A DNA stretch of 14,362 bases from an uncultured Prevotella sp. Lineage in GTDB: Bacteria; Bacteroidota; Bacteroidia; Bacteroidales; Bacteroidaceae. The notes under the pieces were generated by a model. That model was given only the letters and a program-made list of their open reading frames with translations, did no database searches and was not told the DNA's origin. Positions 1 to 7,559 of this stretch are shown piece after piece. The DNA lies in contig USSA01000069.1 in the NCBI GenBank assembly GCA_900557255.1, positions 1 to 14,362 on the forward strand, given 5' to 3'. The position numbers and the translations under genes were made by a program. Position 1 is the first letter of the stretch, and every line of letters starts with the position of its first letter.

Positions 1-873
1 CTTGTAAAATGAAAAAAATACAAACAATTCTTCAATCAATCTATTAACAAAAGCAATTTCCTCATCGCTATAATAGAGGTATTGATTGAAATCAAATCGA
101 GTCGATTTCACATCTACAAAGTTTTCTGCCTCTAATCCTTCATCAATAATGAAATCGAAAGGTGCTCCCGATTCAACATTCGCATTCATCCATCTATAGC
201 TACTTATAGCATGGACTGACTTTTGTTTTTCCAAGTATTTTGCAATAAGTTGTTCACCGCTATAGCCTACTTGTTTGAAGAGAAGGTTTGCCTTTTCCAA
301 ATCTTGCTTCTTATATTTTCTGATTTGCCTGCCTGTTTGTGAAGCTACCTCTATGTCTTCCTGTAATTTAACAGAAACTCCATTTACTTTCTTTTCCAAA
401 AACTCTATAGCAAGCGAAAAGGAGATACTATGTTCATCATATACCTTATTAGGGGTAGGGAATATTTTACGCGCACACTGGTAGTCTGTCGAATCACTTG
501 CGATTAACCAAAATACCAATTCCTCGCTCTGCAATCCGAACCATACCAAATACCATTCACACCCTTGTTTCTTCGAAGCAAAAGTACGAATCTGATTTAC
601 TATTGTCATCTCATTTCTTGAACCAGATTTGATATTAGGAGCTTCTATTTTTCCTGTACTACGGCTTATTTTTCCATAATCACAATTCAAGATTTCACAA
701 TAGTCATCATATATCAATATGGCTGCTTTCTCAACATGATTGTCTGGCAAAAAATCCAGGACGTGCTGATAAAGCCCAATATGAGTTTGATGCCCTGTCT
801 CTTTTAAGCCAAGGTCATTAAGGCTTAATTTCTTGATACCTATTTTCTTTTCAGAATGTACTTCGAAAAACAT
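1..873 (-). CDS. Putative type II restriction endonuclease (B3-like N-terminus, PD-(D/E)XK C-terminus), partial at 3' end
   Basis: An uninterrupted minus-strand frame of 291 codons starts at ATG 873-871 and runs off the left edge, so the C-terminus is missing. Residues about 15-125 contain LSLNDLGLKETGHQ and, further on, SGSRNEMTI. This order (LG..TGHQ, then RNE) resembles the B3-like DNA-binding domain of EcoRII-N-type enzymes. Residues about 200-275 contain GEQLIAKYLEK, APFD (D240) and VDVKS (D254-x-K256), the pattern of a PD-(D/E)XK nuclease core of the DUF3883 kind. The start lies 5 nt past the stop of the upstream methyltransferase, so it is probably co-transcribed as the last known gene of the operon. 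Seen: frame, motifs and spacing. Inferred: restriction endonuclease function, from the motifs and the two adjacent C5 methyltransferases. No strong ribosome-binding site is visible. It could instead be an accessory nuclease subunit. Confidence 0.72.
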   Translation of the reverse strand, partial: MFFEVHSEKKIGIKKLSLNDLGLKETGHQTHIGLYQHVLDFLPDNHVEKAAILIYDDYCEILNCDYGKISRSTGKIEAPNIKSGSRNEMTIVNQIRTFASKKQGCEWYLVWFGLQSEELVFWLIASDSTDYQCARKIFPTPNKVYDEHSISFSLAIEFLEKKVNGVSVKLQEDIEVASQTGRQIRKYKKQDLEKANLLFKQVGYSGEQLIAKYLEKQKSVHAISSYRWMNANVESGAPFDFIIDEGLEAENFVDVKSTRFDFNQYLYYSDEEIAFVNRLIEELFVFFSFYK

Positions 874-878
874 ATTAC

Positions 879-1958
879 TTATTCGTGAATTATATTGTTG
901 ATTATTAGATAATACAGAACGGCATAAATCGTATTTACACTGACTGCATTTCCTGCTTGTTTATATAGAGAGCCATCTGCTACACCTGCGTTCCTACTAT
1001 TTATTGCAAAATTAGCAGGAAACCCTTGTAGCATAAAAGCCTCCTCTGGTGTCAATCTACGAATTGGCAACTGAGCCAACTCTTCTTTGGTCATAGTTTT
1101 GACAGGGTTGGTCTTGCCATGTGATTCTATAAAATCTTGACTATAATAGTTGTCTTGACAAGCACGATGCATTTTGTGCATCGTTGCAGTCAATGGGCGA
1201 GCAATACTCATATTAATGTCTGATTTCGATTTGAAATTTGCAGAACCGTCTGCTAATAGGGTAGGCTTAATCCTTTCTGAAAGAAAATACTTCTTATCTA
1301 CCTGCAAACTCAATATGTCATTGACACTTTGATAATGGTATGTACCTAATCCTCGATACGCTCGCTCAAATGTTGCAGCTACATTATCACATGTAAACTG
1401 TTTTTCAAAATCTGTAGGCACAGGTTCTGTTGTCGCAAAAATCAAGAGTCTATTGCGAGTTTGAGGCAAATGGAACTGTGCCGTGTTAAATATGTCTGTA
1501 AACACATGATACCCCAAATTTTCCAATTCTTTTTTGATGCGTGCAAAAGTTCTTCCTTTGTCATGTGATTTGAGGTTTTTCACATTTTCGAGAAGCACAT
1601 ATCGTGGCATCTTTGTCGCAAGAATATCAATAATATGGAAAAACATTTGTCCACGGTCCTCATTGAAGCCAGCTTGTTTTCCCATCATACTGAACGTTTG
1701 GCACGGAAAGCCACCTGTAACCAAATCAAATTGAGGTAAGTTTTCTATGTTTTCTTTGTTACTGGTAAATTCCACAATGTCTCCCATTGCCAACTCTTTG
1801 TTAGCCTCTGGGTGATAATTGGCACAATAAGTCTTCACTGCTTTGGCATCTATCTCAGAATATCCTATGCAATGAAAATCCATAATATGGTCTTGTGTGA
1901 GCAAATCCATAGCTCTTCTAAAACCACCAATACCAGCAAATAATTCTAAATGTCTCAT
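879..1958 (-). CDS. DNA (cytosine-5-)-methyltransferase, second of the operon
   Basis: A 359-residue enzyme that would transfer a methyl group from S-adenosylmethionine to carbon 5 of cytosine in a specific DNA target. All core motifs are in canonical order: motif I FAGIGGF (residues 7-13), motif IV GGFPCQTFS with catalytic Cys86, motif VI LLENVKNL (Glu124), motif VIII QTRNR (166-170), motif IX RLTPEEAFMLQGFP (301-314) and motif X QAGNAVSVN (334-342). The target-recognition region spans roughly 200-295 and looks unrelated to that of the neighbouring methyltransferase. Its ATG overlaps the TGA of the preceding methyltransferase gene by 4 nt (ATGA), indicating translational coupling. Nothing appears truncated, so the enzyme should be active. 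Its target sequence cannot be read from the protein. Confidence 0.95.
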   Translation of the reverse strand: MRHLELFAGIGGFRRAMDLLTQDHIMDFHCIGYSEIDAKAVKTYCANYHPEANKELAMGDIVEFTSNKENIENLPQFDLVTGGFPCQTFSMMGKQAGFNEDRGQMFFHIIDILATKMPRYVLLENVKNLKSHDKGRTFARIKKELENLGYHVFTDIFNTAQFHLPQTRNRLLIFATTEPVPTDFEKQFTCDNVAATFERAYRGLGTYHYQSVNDILSLQVDKKYFLSERIKPTLLADGSANFKSKSDINMSIARPLTATMHKMHRACQDNYYSQDFIESHGKTNPVKTMTKEELAQLPIRRLTPEEAFMLQGFPANFAINSRNAGVADGSLYKQAGNAVSVNTIYAVLYYLIINNIIHE

Positions 1959-3085
1959 TTTATAAATTTCATGATGCCATCACCTATGGCTTTGGCAAGT
2001 TTTACAGGAACGGCATTCCCAATTTGTGCATACCACATATTTTGAGAACCCGTTATAACATAATCATCAGGGAAAGTCTGGATACGTGCCGCTTCCCGAG
2101 GACTCAATCCTCTTGCATCCCAAGGATGGATATACATATTGCAATCAAACTTCATGTGGGAAGTTATAGTCTTGCAGATTTGCGTCTCATCTAATTTGAA
2201 GTATTTGTCCTTGAAGATGTCATTTCTCCTTTTGTATGGCATGATGTCTGCTATAGACTCATGCAAAGAATTTGCTCCCTGTGGCAACCTTCTATAAATT
2301 TCGATGTCTCGCTCATTATTGTAACGGTTCTTATGATTGTAGAGCTTGGTAATCTCTCTATCACCATTGATAAACTTATAAAAGTCATTTTTGATATATG
2401 AGAAATCACACTCTGTAAAGCCAGATTCTGCACACTCAACCCCTTTGGAACCTTTTTCTTTCTTGGCTACTAAATGGGGAAGACCTTCAAGAGCATCTTT
2501 CAATACAAAAGGTATCCGCTTATGTTTGAATATCTCTTCAAATATCAATTTTGGAGCGACTCCCATCCTGTTGCCTATCATAATGAAGCGTTCTCTATTT
2601 TGCGGAACGCCATAATCTTGAGCTTTCAAAAGAGCATAATCGAATTGATAATCATCTCCAAGATATTCCTTAAAATTCTGTTTGATTTCCTCAATCTTAT
2701 TCATCATTCCCTTTACATTCTCCATAACGAAGAATTTAGGACGAACATTTTTCAAAAATATTAAGTATTGCTTGTACAGAGCATTGCGAGGGTCGTCCAA
2801 AATGCGCTGACGATTAGCCATAGAAAATCCTTGGCAAGGTGGACCACCGCAAACCAATGTTATATCAGATAGTATTTCTTTATATTCGTCAAGATGCAAG
2901 TTAAGCTCTGCTATATCACCCACAAAATAGTGTTCTTCACTCAATTCATGGTTGTATTTATAGGTATTGCAAAACTGTTCCACAATTTCGTTTACGAACC
3001 ATGGAGTAAATCCAGCCTGTTGCAATCCCAAGCTAAGACCGCCACATCCTGCAAATAAATCTACAAAGTTATATTGTTTATTCAT
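1955..3085 (-). CDS. DNA (cytosine-5-)-methyltransferase, first of the operon
   Basis: A C5-cytosine methyltransferase of 376 residues from the preferred start. The core motifs are complete: motif I FAGCGGLSLG, motif IV CGGPPCQGFS with the catalytic Cys at about residue 84, motif VI VMENVKG, motif VIII PQNRERF, motif IX GLSPREAARIQTFP and motif X QIGNAVPVK. The frame stays open upstream to a TTG at 3100. Two ATG codons, at 3094 and 3085, are better starts. I chose 3085 because it overlaps the upstream Mrr-like gene by only 8 nt and lies just before the conserved NFVDLFAG segment; 3094 is equally possible. The gene ends by overlapping the next methyltransferase by 4 nt. The recognition region (about residues 185-315) differs from the second enzyme, suggesting that the two modify different sequences or opposite strands of an asymmetric site. 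Confidence 0.94.
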   Translation of the reverse strand: MNKQYNFVDLFAGCGGLSLGLQQAGFTPWFVNEIVEQFCNTYKYNHELSEEHYFVGDIAELNLHLDEYKEILSDITLVCGGPPCQGFSMANRQRILDDPRNALYKQYLIFLKNVRPKFFVMENVKGMMNKIEEIKQNFKEYLGDDYQFDYALLKAQDYGVPQNRERFIMIGNRMGVAPKLIFEEIFKHKRIPFVLKDALEGLPHLVAKKEKGSKGVECAESGFTECDFSYIKNDFYKFINGDREITKLYNHKNRYNNERDIEIYRRLPQGANSLHESIADIMPYKRRNDIFKDKYFKLDETQICKTITSHMKFDCNMYIHPWDARGLSPREAARIQTFPDDYVITGSQNMWYAQIGNAVPVKLAKAIGDGIMKFIK

Positions 3086-4010
3086 TATTGTCATCTTCAA
3101 AATAATCAGAGTCTATACGTTTTACTTCATAGATACGTTTCAAACTGACTCCAACATTATACTCTATCATGTACCTTGCAAGTTCTTGTCCGTCTATCAA
3201 AACAATTTTCTTACTTGCTTTTTCTTCAGCATACTTTCGGGCTTCTAAACTGTAAGAACTTGTTGTTATGAATACGCCTTTACTTGCTTTCTGTTCATCA
3301 AGTGCTCCAACAAACTGTTGAATTTGCGGCTTACCTATTGTATTTGCTGTACTATAACGTTTTGCTTGAATGTAGATTCTATCCAAACCAAGTTTATCTT
3401 CCTTGATAATACCATCAATCCCATCATCATGAGAATATTTCGTGACCAATCCTGCATCAGACAGAGAACCGCCATAGCCCATCTTTAGTAACAAATCTAA
3501 CACCAAATGCTCAAAGAATTGTGCGGACTGCTCCAAAACTTTTTGCAACAAGTCAGCCGCCAAATCTTTTATTATACTTTGGTAAGCATTTTCTAACTGC
3601 TCTGTTGGAGTTTGAGTTTGCTTTGATTCTTCTATGATTTTTGCTGTTGCTTTTTTGCTTGTTCCTGTCGAGGTTGTGGCATATTCCGCAAACTCAGGAT
3701 ACTCCATTAGATCAGTTTGCCTTAAATCTGTATGGTTTTGTAAATACTCTACCCCTCTCTTTGTTATTTTGTAAATACCTCTTTGAGGAATCTCTATGAA
3801 CAAAGCACGGCGAAGCCATTGCCGAGACCATCCCAATCTATCGTCAAGTTGGTTGGTCGAGCCGCTCTTCGTTCTCAACTTACAATCTTCTTCTGTAAGA
3901 TGAAAATGTCCTATGATGGACTTCTTCATGTCCTTAATACTTACATTATCCATATCCTTTAAACGATACAGGAATGGATAAAGAAAGTCCTCAAATTTTG
4001 GTATTGCCAT
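3078..4010 (-). CDS. Mrr-family restriction endonuclease
   Basis: A 310-residue protein in two parts joined by a polar linker (about residues 110-150). The N-terminus (1-95) looks like the Mrr winged-helix DNA-binding domain, including WSRQWLRRALFIEIPQRGIYKIT. The C-terminus (160-300) is the Mrr catalytic domain: FFEHLV (Glu167), HDDGIDGI (Asp199) and IYIQAKRYS (Gln215-x-Lys217), the modified PD-(D/E)XK site with Gln in place of the acidic residue, followed by KPQIQQFVGAL and KGVFITTSSYS. Mrr relatives cut DNA, often only when it is methylated, though some act as ordinary restriction subunits. The gene starts 17 nt after the broken regulator and overlaps the first methyltransferase, so it belongs to the same transcript. 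Upstream of the ATG is an A-rich stretch rather than a classical Shine-Dalgarno. Whether it attacks modified or unmodified DNA is unknown. Confidence 0.9.
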   Translation of the reverse strand: MAIPKFEDFLYPFLYRLKDMDNVSIKDMKKSIIGHFHLTEEDCKLRTKSGSTNQLDDRLGWSRQWLRRALFIEIPQRGIYKITKRGVEYLQNHTDLRQTDLMEYPEFAEYATTSTGTSKKATAKIIEESKQTQTPTEQLENAYQSIIKDLAADLLQKVLEQSAQFFEHLVLDLLLKMGYGGSLSDAGLVTKYSHDDGIDGIIKEDKLGLDRIYIQAKRYSTANTIGKPQIQQFVGALDEQKASKGVFITTSSYSLEARKYAEEKASKKIVLIDGQELARYMIEYNVGVSLKRIYEVKRIDSDYFEDDNNE

Positions 4011-4027
4011 TTCTTTTTCTTAATTTA

Positions 4028-4237
4028 TTATTCAACGTTTGTCCTAAGAAGTTCTGTAACTTCTACATTAAGAAGTTTTGCAGTCTTCATTAAACTTTCC
4101 AAGTCTGGTTGACTTGAATTGGTACACCATTTAGATATGGTTGTTTTGTCTTTTCCCAACTATTCTGCCAACCATTTGTTTGTTCGTTGTTTGTCTGCAA
4201 GGACTACTTTAATTCGATTCAAATTTTTACTTGCCAT
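4028..4237 (-). pseudogene. XRE-type helix-turn-helix regulator interrupted by an in-frame TAG
   Basis: Translating the minus strand from ATG 4237-4235 gives MASKNLNRIKVVLADKQRTN, then KWLAE, a TAG at codon 26 (4162-4160), then LGKDKTTISKWCTNSSQPDL and a C-terminus ending LLRTNVE with TAA at 4030-4028. Ignoring the TAG, this is an intact 69-residue single-domain XRE regulator. The stop falls between the first helix and the turn-recognition-helix segment, where relatives usually have Gln (CAG), so one C-to-T change would explain it. No good restart codon follows except the TTG directly after the stop. The gene sits 17 nt upstream of the Mrr-like nuclease and behind the only good promoter of the operon, where controller genes of restriction systems commonly sit. 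Because of the stop, full-length protein is not expected unless the codon is suppressed or is a sequencing error. Confidence 0.8.
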
Positions 4238-4244
4238 ATTTGCG

Positions 4245-4255
4245 ATGAATTTCAT
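4245..4255. promoter_or_regulatory. Candidate operator: short inverted repeat before the regulator
   Basis: ATGAA-T-TTCAT is a perfect 5-bp inverted repeat with a one-base centre. It lies between the -7 element and the regulator's ATG, near the expected transcription start. XRE controllers typically bind such sites to autoregulate. The assignment rests on position and symmetry only; such a short repeat can occur by chance in AT-rich DNA. Confidence 0.3.
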
Positions 4256-4260
4256 TATTG

Positions 4261-4287
4261 CAAAAGTACAAATAAAATGGCAACAAA
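4261..4287 (-). promoter_or_regulatory. Promoter of the restriction-modification operon
   Basis: On the minus strand, 4268-4261 reads TACTTTTG, an exact match to the Bacteroidetes TAnnTTTG -7 element. A TTTG lies at 4287-4284, but the gap is 15 nt rather than the usual 19-20, so the upstream element is weak. The regulator's ATG follows about 23 nt downstream. No other convincing promoter was seen within the operon. Confidence 0.55.
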
Positions 4288-4401
4288 GAGAATATTATTA
4301 TTTTTTTACGGTTTATCAGTAATAAAATGAATTTATTTCACCTTAAATCATGGTTAAACTCTTAAAACCATACGACTATGAAGACTATATTGTCTAAAAT
4401 A

Positions 4402-4445
4402 CAAAAAAGGTGCTTACGACACATGATCGCAAGCACCTTTTTTTG
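4402..4445. terminator. Bidirectional rho-independent terminator (clpB 3' end)
   Basis: GGTGCTT (4409-4415) pairs with AAGCACC (4431-4437), with two further pairs beyond one mismatch. The hairpin is flanked by A6 on the left and T7 on the right, so it can end transcription in both directions. On the minus strand it sits about 30 nt after the clpB stop codon and separates clpB from the restriction operon. The rest of 4288-4400 holds only AT-rich sequence and a weak hairpin (ATGGTT 4350-4355 with AACCAT 4366-4371); no gene is seen there. Confidence 0.85.
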
Positions 4446-4466
4446 TGTATATGTGGTAATCAACTG

Positions 4467-7055
4467 TTAGTTGCGGAACACCAGTCCGTTGTTGTCGGCA
4501 TCGATGGTGATGGGCTTCTCCCTTGAAACCTCGTCGGAGAGAATCTTCTTGGAGAGATCGTTGAGGACGCAGCGCTGGATGGCACGCTTTACTGGACGTG
4601 CACCGAACTCGGGATCGAAGCCCTCGTCGGCGAGGAAGCTGATGGCTGTCGGCGTTACGTTGAGCGTGAAGCCCTGCGGCTCAAGCATCTTCTTCACGGC
4701 GTTCATCTGGAGCGTCACTACCTGTGCAATCTCATCCTTTGTAAGCGGCAAGAACATGATGGTCTCGTCAATACGGTTGAGGAACTCAGGACGGATGGTC
4801 TTCTTGAGCATCTCCATCACCTTCTCCTTCGTATCGCTGATCACATGGTCGCGGTTCTGAGGCGTGATGCCCGCGAACTGACCCTGGATGTACTGGCTGC
4901 CGAGGTTAGAAGTCATGATGATGATGGTGTTCTTGAAGTTCACCGTACGACCCTTGTTGTCCGTGAGCCTGCCGTCGTCGAGCACCTGCAAGAGGATATT
5001 GAAGACATCGGGATGTGCCTTCTCTATCTCATCGAAGAGCACTACGGAGTAAGGCTTGCGGCGCACAGCCTCTGTGAGCTGACCACCCTCATCGTAGCCT
5101 ACGTATCCTGGAGGCGCACCGATAAGACGACTTACGCTGAACTTCTCTTGATATTCACTCATATCTATACGCGTCATCATCGTCTCGTCATTGAAGAGGT
5201 ATTCAGCCAATGCCTTTGCCAGCTCCGTCTTGCCGACACCCGTTGTGCCGAGGAATATGAAGGAAGCGATAGGACGCTTCGGATCCTGCAGTCCGGCACG
5301 CGAACGTCTTACGGCGTCGCTCACGGCACGTATGGCTTCATCCTGACCGATGACACGCTTGTGGAGCTCTTCCTCAAGATGAAGAAGCTTCTCACGCTCG
5401 CTCTGCATCATACGCGTAACAGGTATGCCGGTCCAACGGCTTACCACCTCGGCTATGTCGTCAGCGGTGACCTCCTCACGTATCATGGCATTGCCGTCCT
5501 GCGTAGACTTCAGCTGGTTCTGTATGCTCTTGATGTCGTCGTCAAGCTGCTTCAGCTTGCCGTAGCGGATTTCAGCCACACGCTCGTAGTTGCCCTCACG
5601 CTCAGCACGCTCAGCCTCAAACTTAAGCTGCTCAATCTGCTGCTTGTCCTGCTGAATCTTGTTGACGAGTTCCTTCTCGCTCTCCCACTTTGCGCGGAAC
5701 GAGCTTTCCTGGTCGCGGAGTTCGGCAATGTCCTTGTCGAGCTGTGCAATCTTGTCCGTATCGTTCTCACGCTTGATGGCCTCACGCTCAATCTCGAGCT
5801 GCTTCAGCTTACGCGTAATCTCGTCCAACTCCTCAGGAACAGAGTCGCGCTCCATACGGAGCTTTGCGGCAGCCTCATCCATGAGGTCGATGGCCTTATC
5901 CGGAAGGAAGCGATCAGAGATATAACGCTCAGAGAGCTTTACGGCAGCGATGCAGGCATCGTCCTGTATACGGACCTTGTGATGGTTCTCGTAACGCTCC
6001 TTCAAGCCACGCAAGATGCTGATGGCAGAAAGCTCGTCAGGCTCGTCCACCATTACGGTCTGGAAACGACGCTCGAGAGCCTTGTCCTTCTCGAAGTATT
6101 TCTGATATTCGTTAAGCGTCGTGGCACCGATGCTACGCAGTTCGCCACGGGCAAGAGCCGGCTTGAGGATGTTGGCGGCATCCATAGCGCCCTCGCCGCC
6201 ACCAGCACCGACAAGCGTATGAATCTCATCGATGAAGAGGATGATGCGACCGTCAGAATTGGTTACCTCCTTGATGACGCTCTTAAGACGCTCCTCGAAC
6301 TCGCCTTTGTATTTGGCACCCGCAACAAGCGCACCCATATCCAATGAGTAGAGCTGCTTGTCCTTCAGGTTCTCAGGCACGTCACCGCGCACGATACGCT
6401 CAGCCAGTCCTTCTACGATGGCTGTCTTACCCGTACCCGGCTCACCTATTAATATAGGATTGTTCTTGGTACGGCGTGAGAGAATCTGCAGCACGCGTCT
6501 GATTTCGTCGTCACGACCGATAACAGGGTCGAGCTTGCCCTGGCGTGCCTCCTCCACAAGGTTCTTGGCATACTTTGACAGACTCTGGAAGTTTTCGTCA
6601 GCCGACTGCGACTGCACCTTCTGACCCTGACGAAGCTCCTGGATGGCCTTGACAGTCTCGTTCTCCGTCATGCCGGCGTCCTTGAGGATGCGGCTTGCCG
6701 TGGAGTTTACCTGCAGCAAGGCGAGCAGAATGGGCTCAACACTTGTAAACTCGTCGCCATTCTTCTGTGCGAAGTCCTGCGCACGCTGCAAGACGCTGTT
6801 GGCGTCGTTGCTGAGGTATGGCTGCCCGCCCTGCACACGCGGCTGACGCTGAATCTCAGAGTCGACCACCATGTCCACCTGATTGGCATTCACACCGAGC
6901 TTCTGGAAGATGTACGTGGCAACGTCCTTGGCCTTCACCATCACACCCTTCAGCAGGTGCACCGGCTCAATGCTCTGTTGTCCTTGGCGCTGTGCAGTGT
7001 TGACAGCTTCCTGAACAACCTCTTGGGCTTTGATTGTGAATTTGTCGAATGTCAT
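4467..7055 (-). CDS. clpB: ATP-dependent disaggregase chaperone ClpB
   Basis: ClpB is a cytoplasmic hexameric AAA+ machine that threads proteins out of aggregates with the help of DnaK. The 862-residue product has the full layout: double Clp-N domain (1-145), first ATPase domain with Walker A GEPGTGKT (204-211), pore loop KYKGEF (248-253) and Walker B ILFIDE (272-277), the coiled-coil middle domain (about 400-530) that distinguishes ClpB from ClpA/ClpC, then the second ATPase domain with Walker A GTTGVGKT (603-610), pore loop GYVGYDEGG (650-658) and Walker B VVLFDE. The length matches the family. The start is supported by a strong Shine-Dalgarno (AAGGAGA) about 9 nt upstream of ATG 7055-7053. 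It is transcribed alone and ends in the terminator at 4402-4445. GC content is clearly higher than in the adjoining restriction operon, as expected for a core gene. Confidence 0.98.
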   Translation of the reverse strand: MTFDKFTIKAQEVVQEAVNTAQRQGQQSIEPVHLLKGVMVKAKDVATYIFQKLGVNANQVDMVVDSEIQRQPRVQGGQPYLSNDANSVLQRAQDFAQKNGDEFTSVEPILLALLQVNSTASRILKDAGMTENETVKAIQELRQGQKVQSQSADENFQSLSKYAKNLVEEARQGKLDPVIGRDDEIRRVLQILSRRTKNNPILIGEPGTGKTAIVEGLAERIVRGDVPENLKDKQLYSLDMGALVAGAKYKGEFEERLKSVIKEVTNSDGRIILFIDEIHTLVGAGGGEGAMDAANILKPALARGELRSIGATTLNEYQKYFEKDKALERRFQTVMVDEPDELSAISILRGLKERYENHHKVRIQDDACIAAVKLSERYISDRFLPDKAIDLMDEAAAKLRMERDSVPEELDEITRKLKQLEIEREAIKRENDTDKIAQLDKDIAELRDQESSFRAKWESEKELVNKIQQDKQQIEQLKFEAERAEREGNYERVAEIRYGKLKQLDDDIKSIQNQLKSTQDGNAMIREEVTADDIAEVVSRWTGIPVTRMMQSEREKLLHLEEELHKRVIGQDEAIRAVSDAVRRSRAGLQDPKRPIASFIFLGTTGVGKTELAKALAEYLFNDETMMTRIDMSEYQEKFSVSRLIGAPPGYVGYDEGGQLTEAVRRKPYSVVLFDEIEKAHPDVFNILLQVLDDGRLTDNKGRTVNFKNTIIIMTSNLGSQYIQGQFAGITPQNRDHVISDTKEKVMEMLKKTIRPEFLNRIDETIMFLPLTKDEIAQVVTLQMNAVKKMLEPQGFTLNVTPTAISFLADEGFDPEFGARPVKRAIQRCVLNDLSKKILSDEVSREKPITIDADNNGLVFRN

Positions 7056-7142
7056 ATTATTGTTCTCCTTTCTTTATTTTTCTTGTTTTATATTGTTTTC
7101 ATCGTCAATATAAACAAACTGCATACCCAAGCAATAATTATA

Positions 7143-7196
7143 TGTCAATATGTCAGAAAAGAGCACATTACGCGAATAAATAGCGACATTTTGTCA
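7143..7196. promoter_or_regulatory. TGTCA repeats and palindrome upstream of clpB
   Basis: The clpB-tRNA intergenic region (7056-7268) contains TGTCA at 7143-7147, 7151-7155 and 7192-7196; the last forms part of the palindrome GACA-TTT-TGTC (7185-7195). I found no TAnnTTTG element facing clpB in this region. Since clpB is normally stress-induced, these repeats are candidate binding sites for an alternative sigma factor or a repressor. This is inference from position only. Confidence 0.25.
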
Positions 7197-7268
7197 GTTT
7201 TGACGTAATATACTATAGGGAGATGTATGGATAAAATCAACATTTAAATAAAAAAATACGGAAAAAGC

Positions 7269-7299
7269 TTTGGTATTTGAAAAATAATGCGTAACTTTG
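7269..7299 (+). promoter_or_regulatory. Promoter of tRNA-Gln (consensus Bacteroidetes type)
   Basis: TTTG at 7269-7272 is followed, after exactly 19 nt, by TAACTTTG at 7292-7299, an essentially perfect match to TTTG-N19-TAnnTTTG. Transcription should begin near 7304-7307, giving a leader of about 50 nt before the mature tRNA at 7357. This is the best promoter in the window and supports the Bacteroidetes assignment. Confidence 0.85.
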
Positions 7300-7356
7300 C
7301 ACACGCAAATAAGGAAACGACCCACACGGTCACTCATTATTTAGCGACAAACATAT

Positions 7357-7427
7357 TGGGATATGGTGTAATGGTAACACTACAGATTCTGGTCCTGTCA
7401 TTCTTGGTTCGAGTCCGAGTATCCCAA
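7357..7427 (+). tRNA. tRNA-Gln (anticodon CTG)
   Basis: It folds as a standard cloverleaf. The acceptor stem TGGGATA pairs with TATCCCA. The D stem is GTGT/ACAC with loop AATGGTA. The anticodon arm is ACAGA-TTCTGGT-CCTGT, giving anticodon CTG for glutamine codon CAG. The T arm is CTTGG-TTCGAGT-CCGAG. The discriminator base is A and CCA is not encoded. Position 31-39 is an A.C mismatch at the end of the anticodon stem. The weak first base pair (U-A) is typical of bacterial tRNA-Gln. It is flanked by a consensus promoter and a terminator and so forms a single-gene unit. Confidence 0.95.
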
Positions 7428-7434
7428 CTAAGCA

Positions 7435-7463
7435 AAGCCTATTCTTCACGAATAGGCTTTTTT
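7435..7463 (+). terminator. Terminator of tRNA-Gln
   Basis: AAGCCTATTC (7435-7444) and GAATAGGCTT (7450-7459) form a perfect 10-bp stem with loop TTCAC, followed by a run of T. It begins 8 nt after the tRNA. Confidence 0.92.
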
Positions 7464-7483
7464 CGTATATGGAAGGTTCTGTT

Positions 7484-7540
7484 AAAAAATGTACGGCTTC
7501 AAGGAAGGTACTGAAAAGTCCCTTGCTTGAAGCCGTACAT
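7484..7540 (-). terminator. Terminator of the hexosaminidase gene
   Basis: CTTGAAGCCGTACAT (7540-7526 region) and its complement ATGTACGGCTTCAAG (7489-7503) form a perfect 15-bp stem. The 22-nt apical region can partly pair further through GAAGG/CCCTT. On the minus strand the stem is followed directly by T6 (7489-7484), giving a rho-independent terminator about 20 nt after the hexosaminidase stop. It faces the tRNA terminator, so the two convergent units are insulated from each other. Confidence 0.85.
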
Positions 7541-7559
7541 CATATTATGCTTTCAGTTT

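Noticed and set aside
275..484. A 69-codon plus-strand frame at the left edge
   Set aside because: It is antisense to the continuous 291-codon minus-strand endonuclease frame, which has motifs and operon context.
4119..4322. A 67-codon plus-strand frame over the regulator
   Set aside because: It is antisense to the broken XRE regulator and its promoter, with no recognisable features.
4845..6347. A 500-codon open frame on the plus strand opposite clpB
   Set aside because: It lies wholly within clpB on the other strand, has no recognisable domain, and is leucine- and arginine-rich as expected from a mirror frame of a GC-rich, codon-biased gene. ClpB itself is unambiguous.
7357..7427. tRNA-Gln as an integration (att) site for the flanking cassettes
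   Set aside because: The tRNA is complete, no duplicated 3' end was seen elsewhere in the window, and no integrase gene is present. The AT-rich cassettes are separated from it by intact core genes.
7287..7514. A 75-codon plus-strand open frame
   Set aside because: It spans the tRNA-Gln promoter, the tRNA and both terminators, and encodes no recognisable protein.
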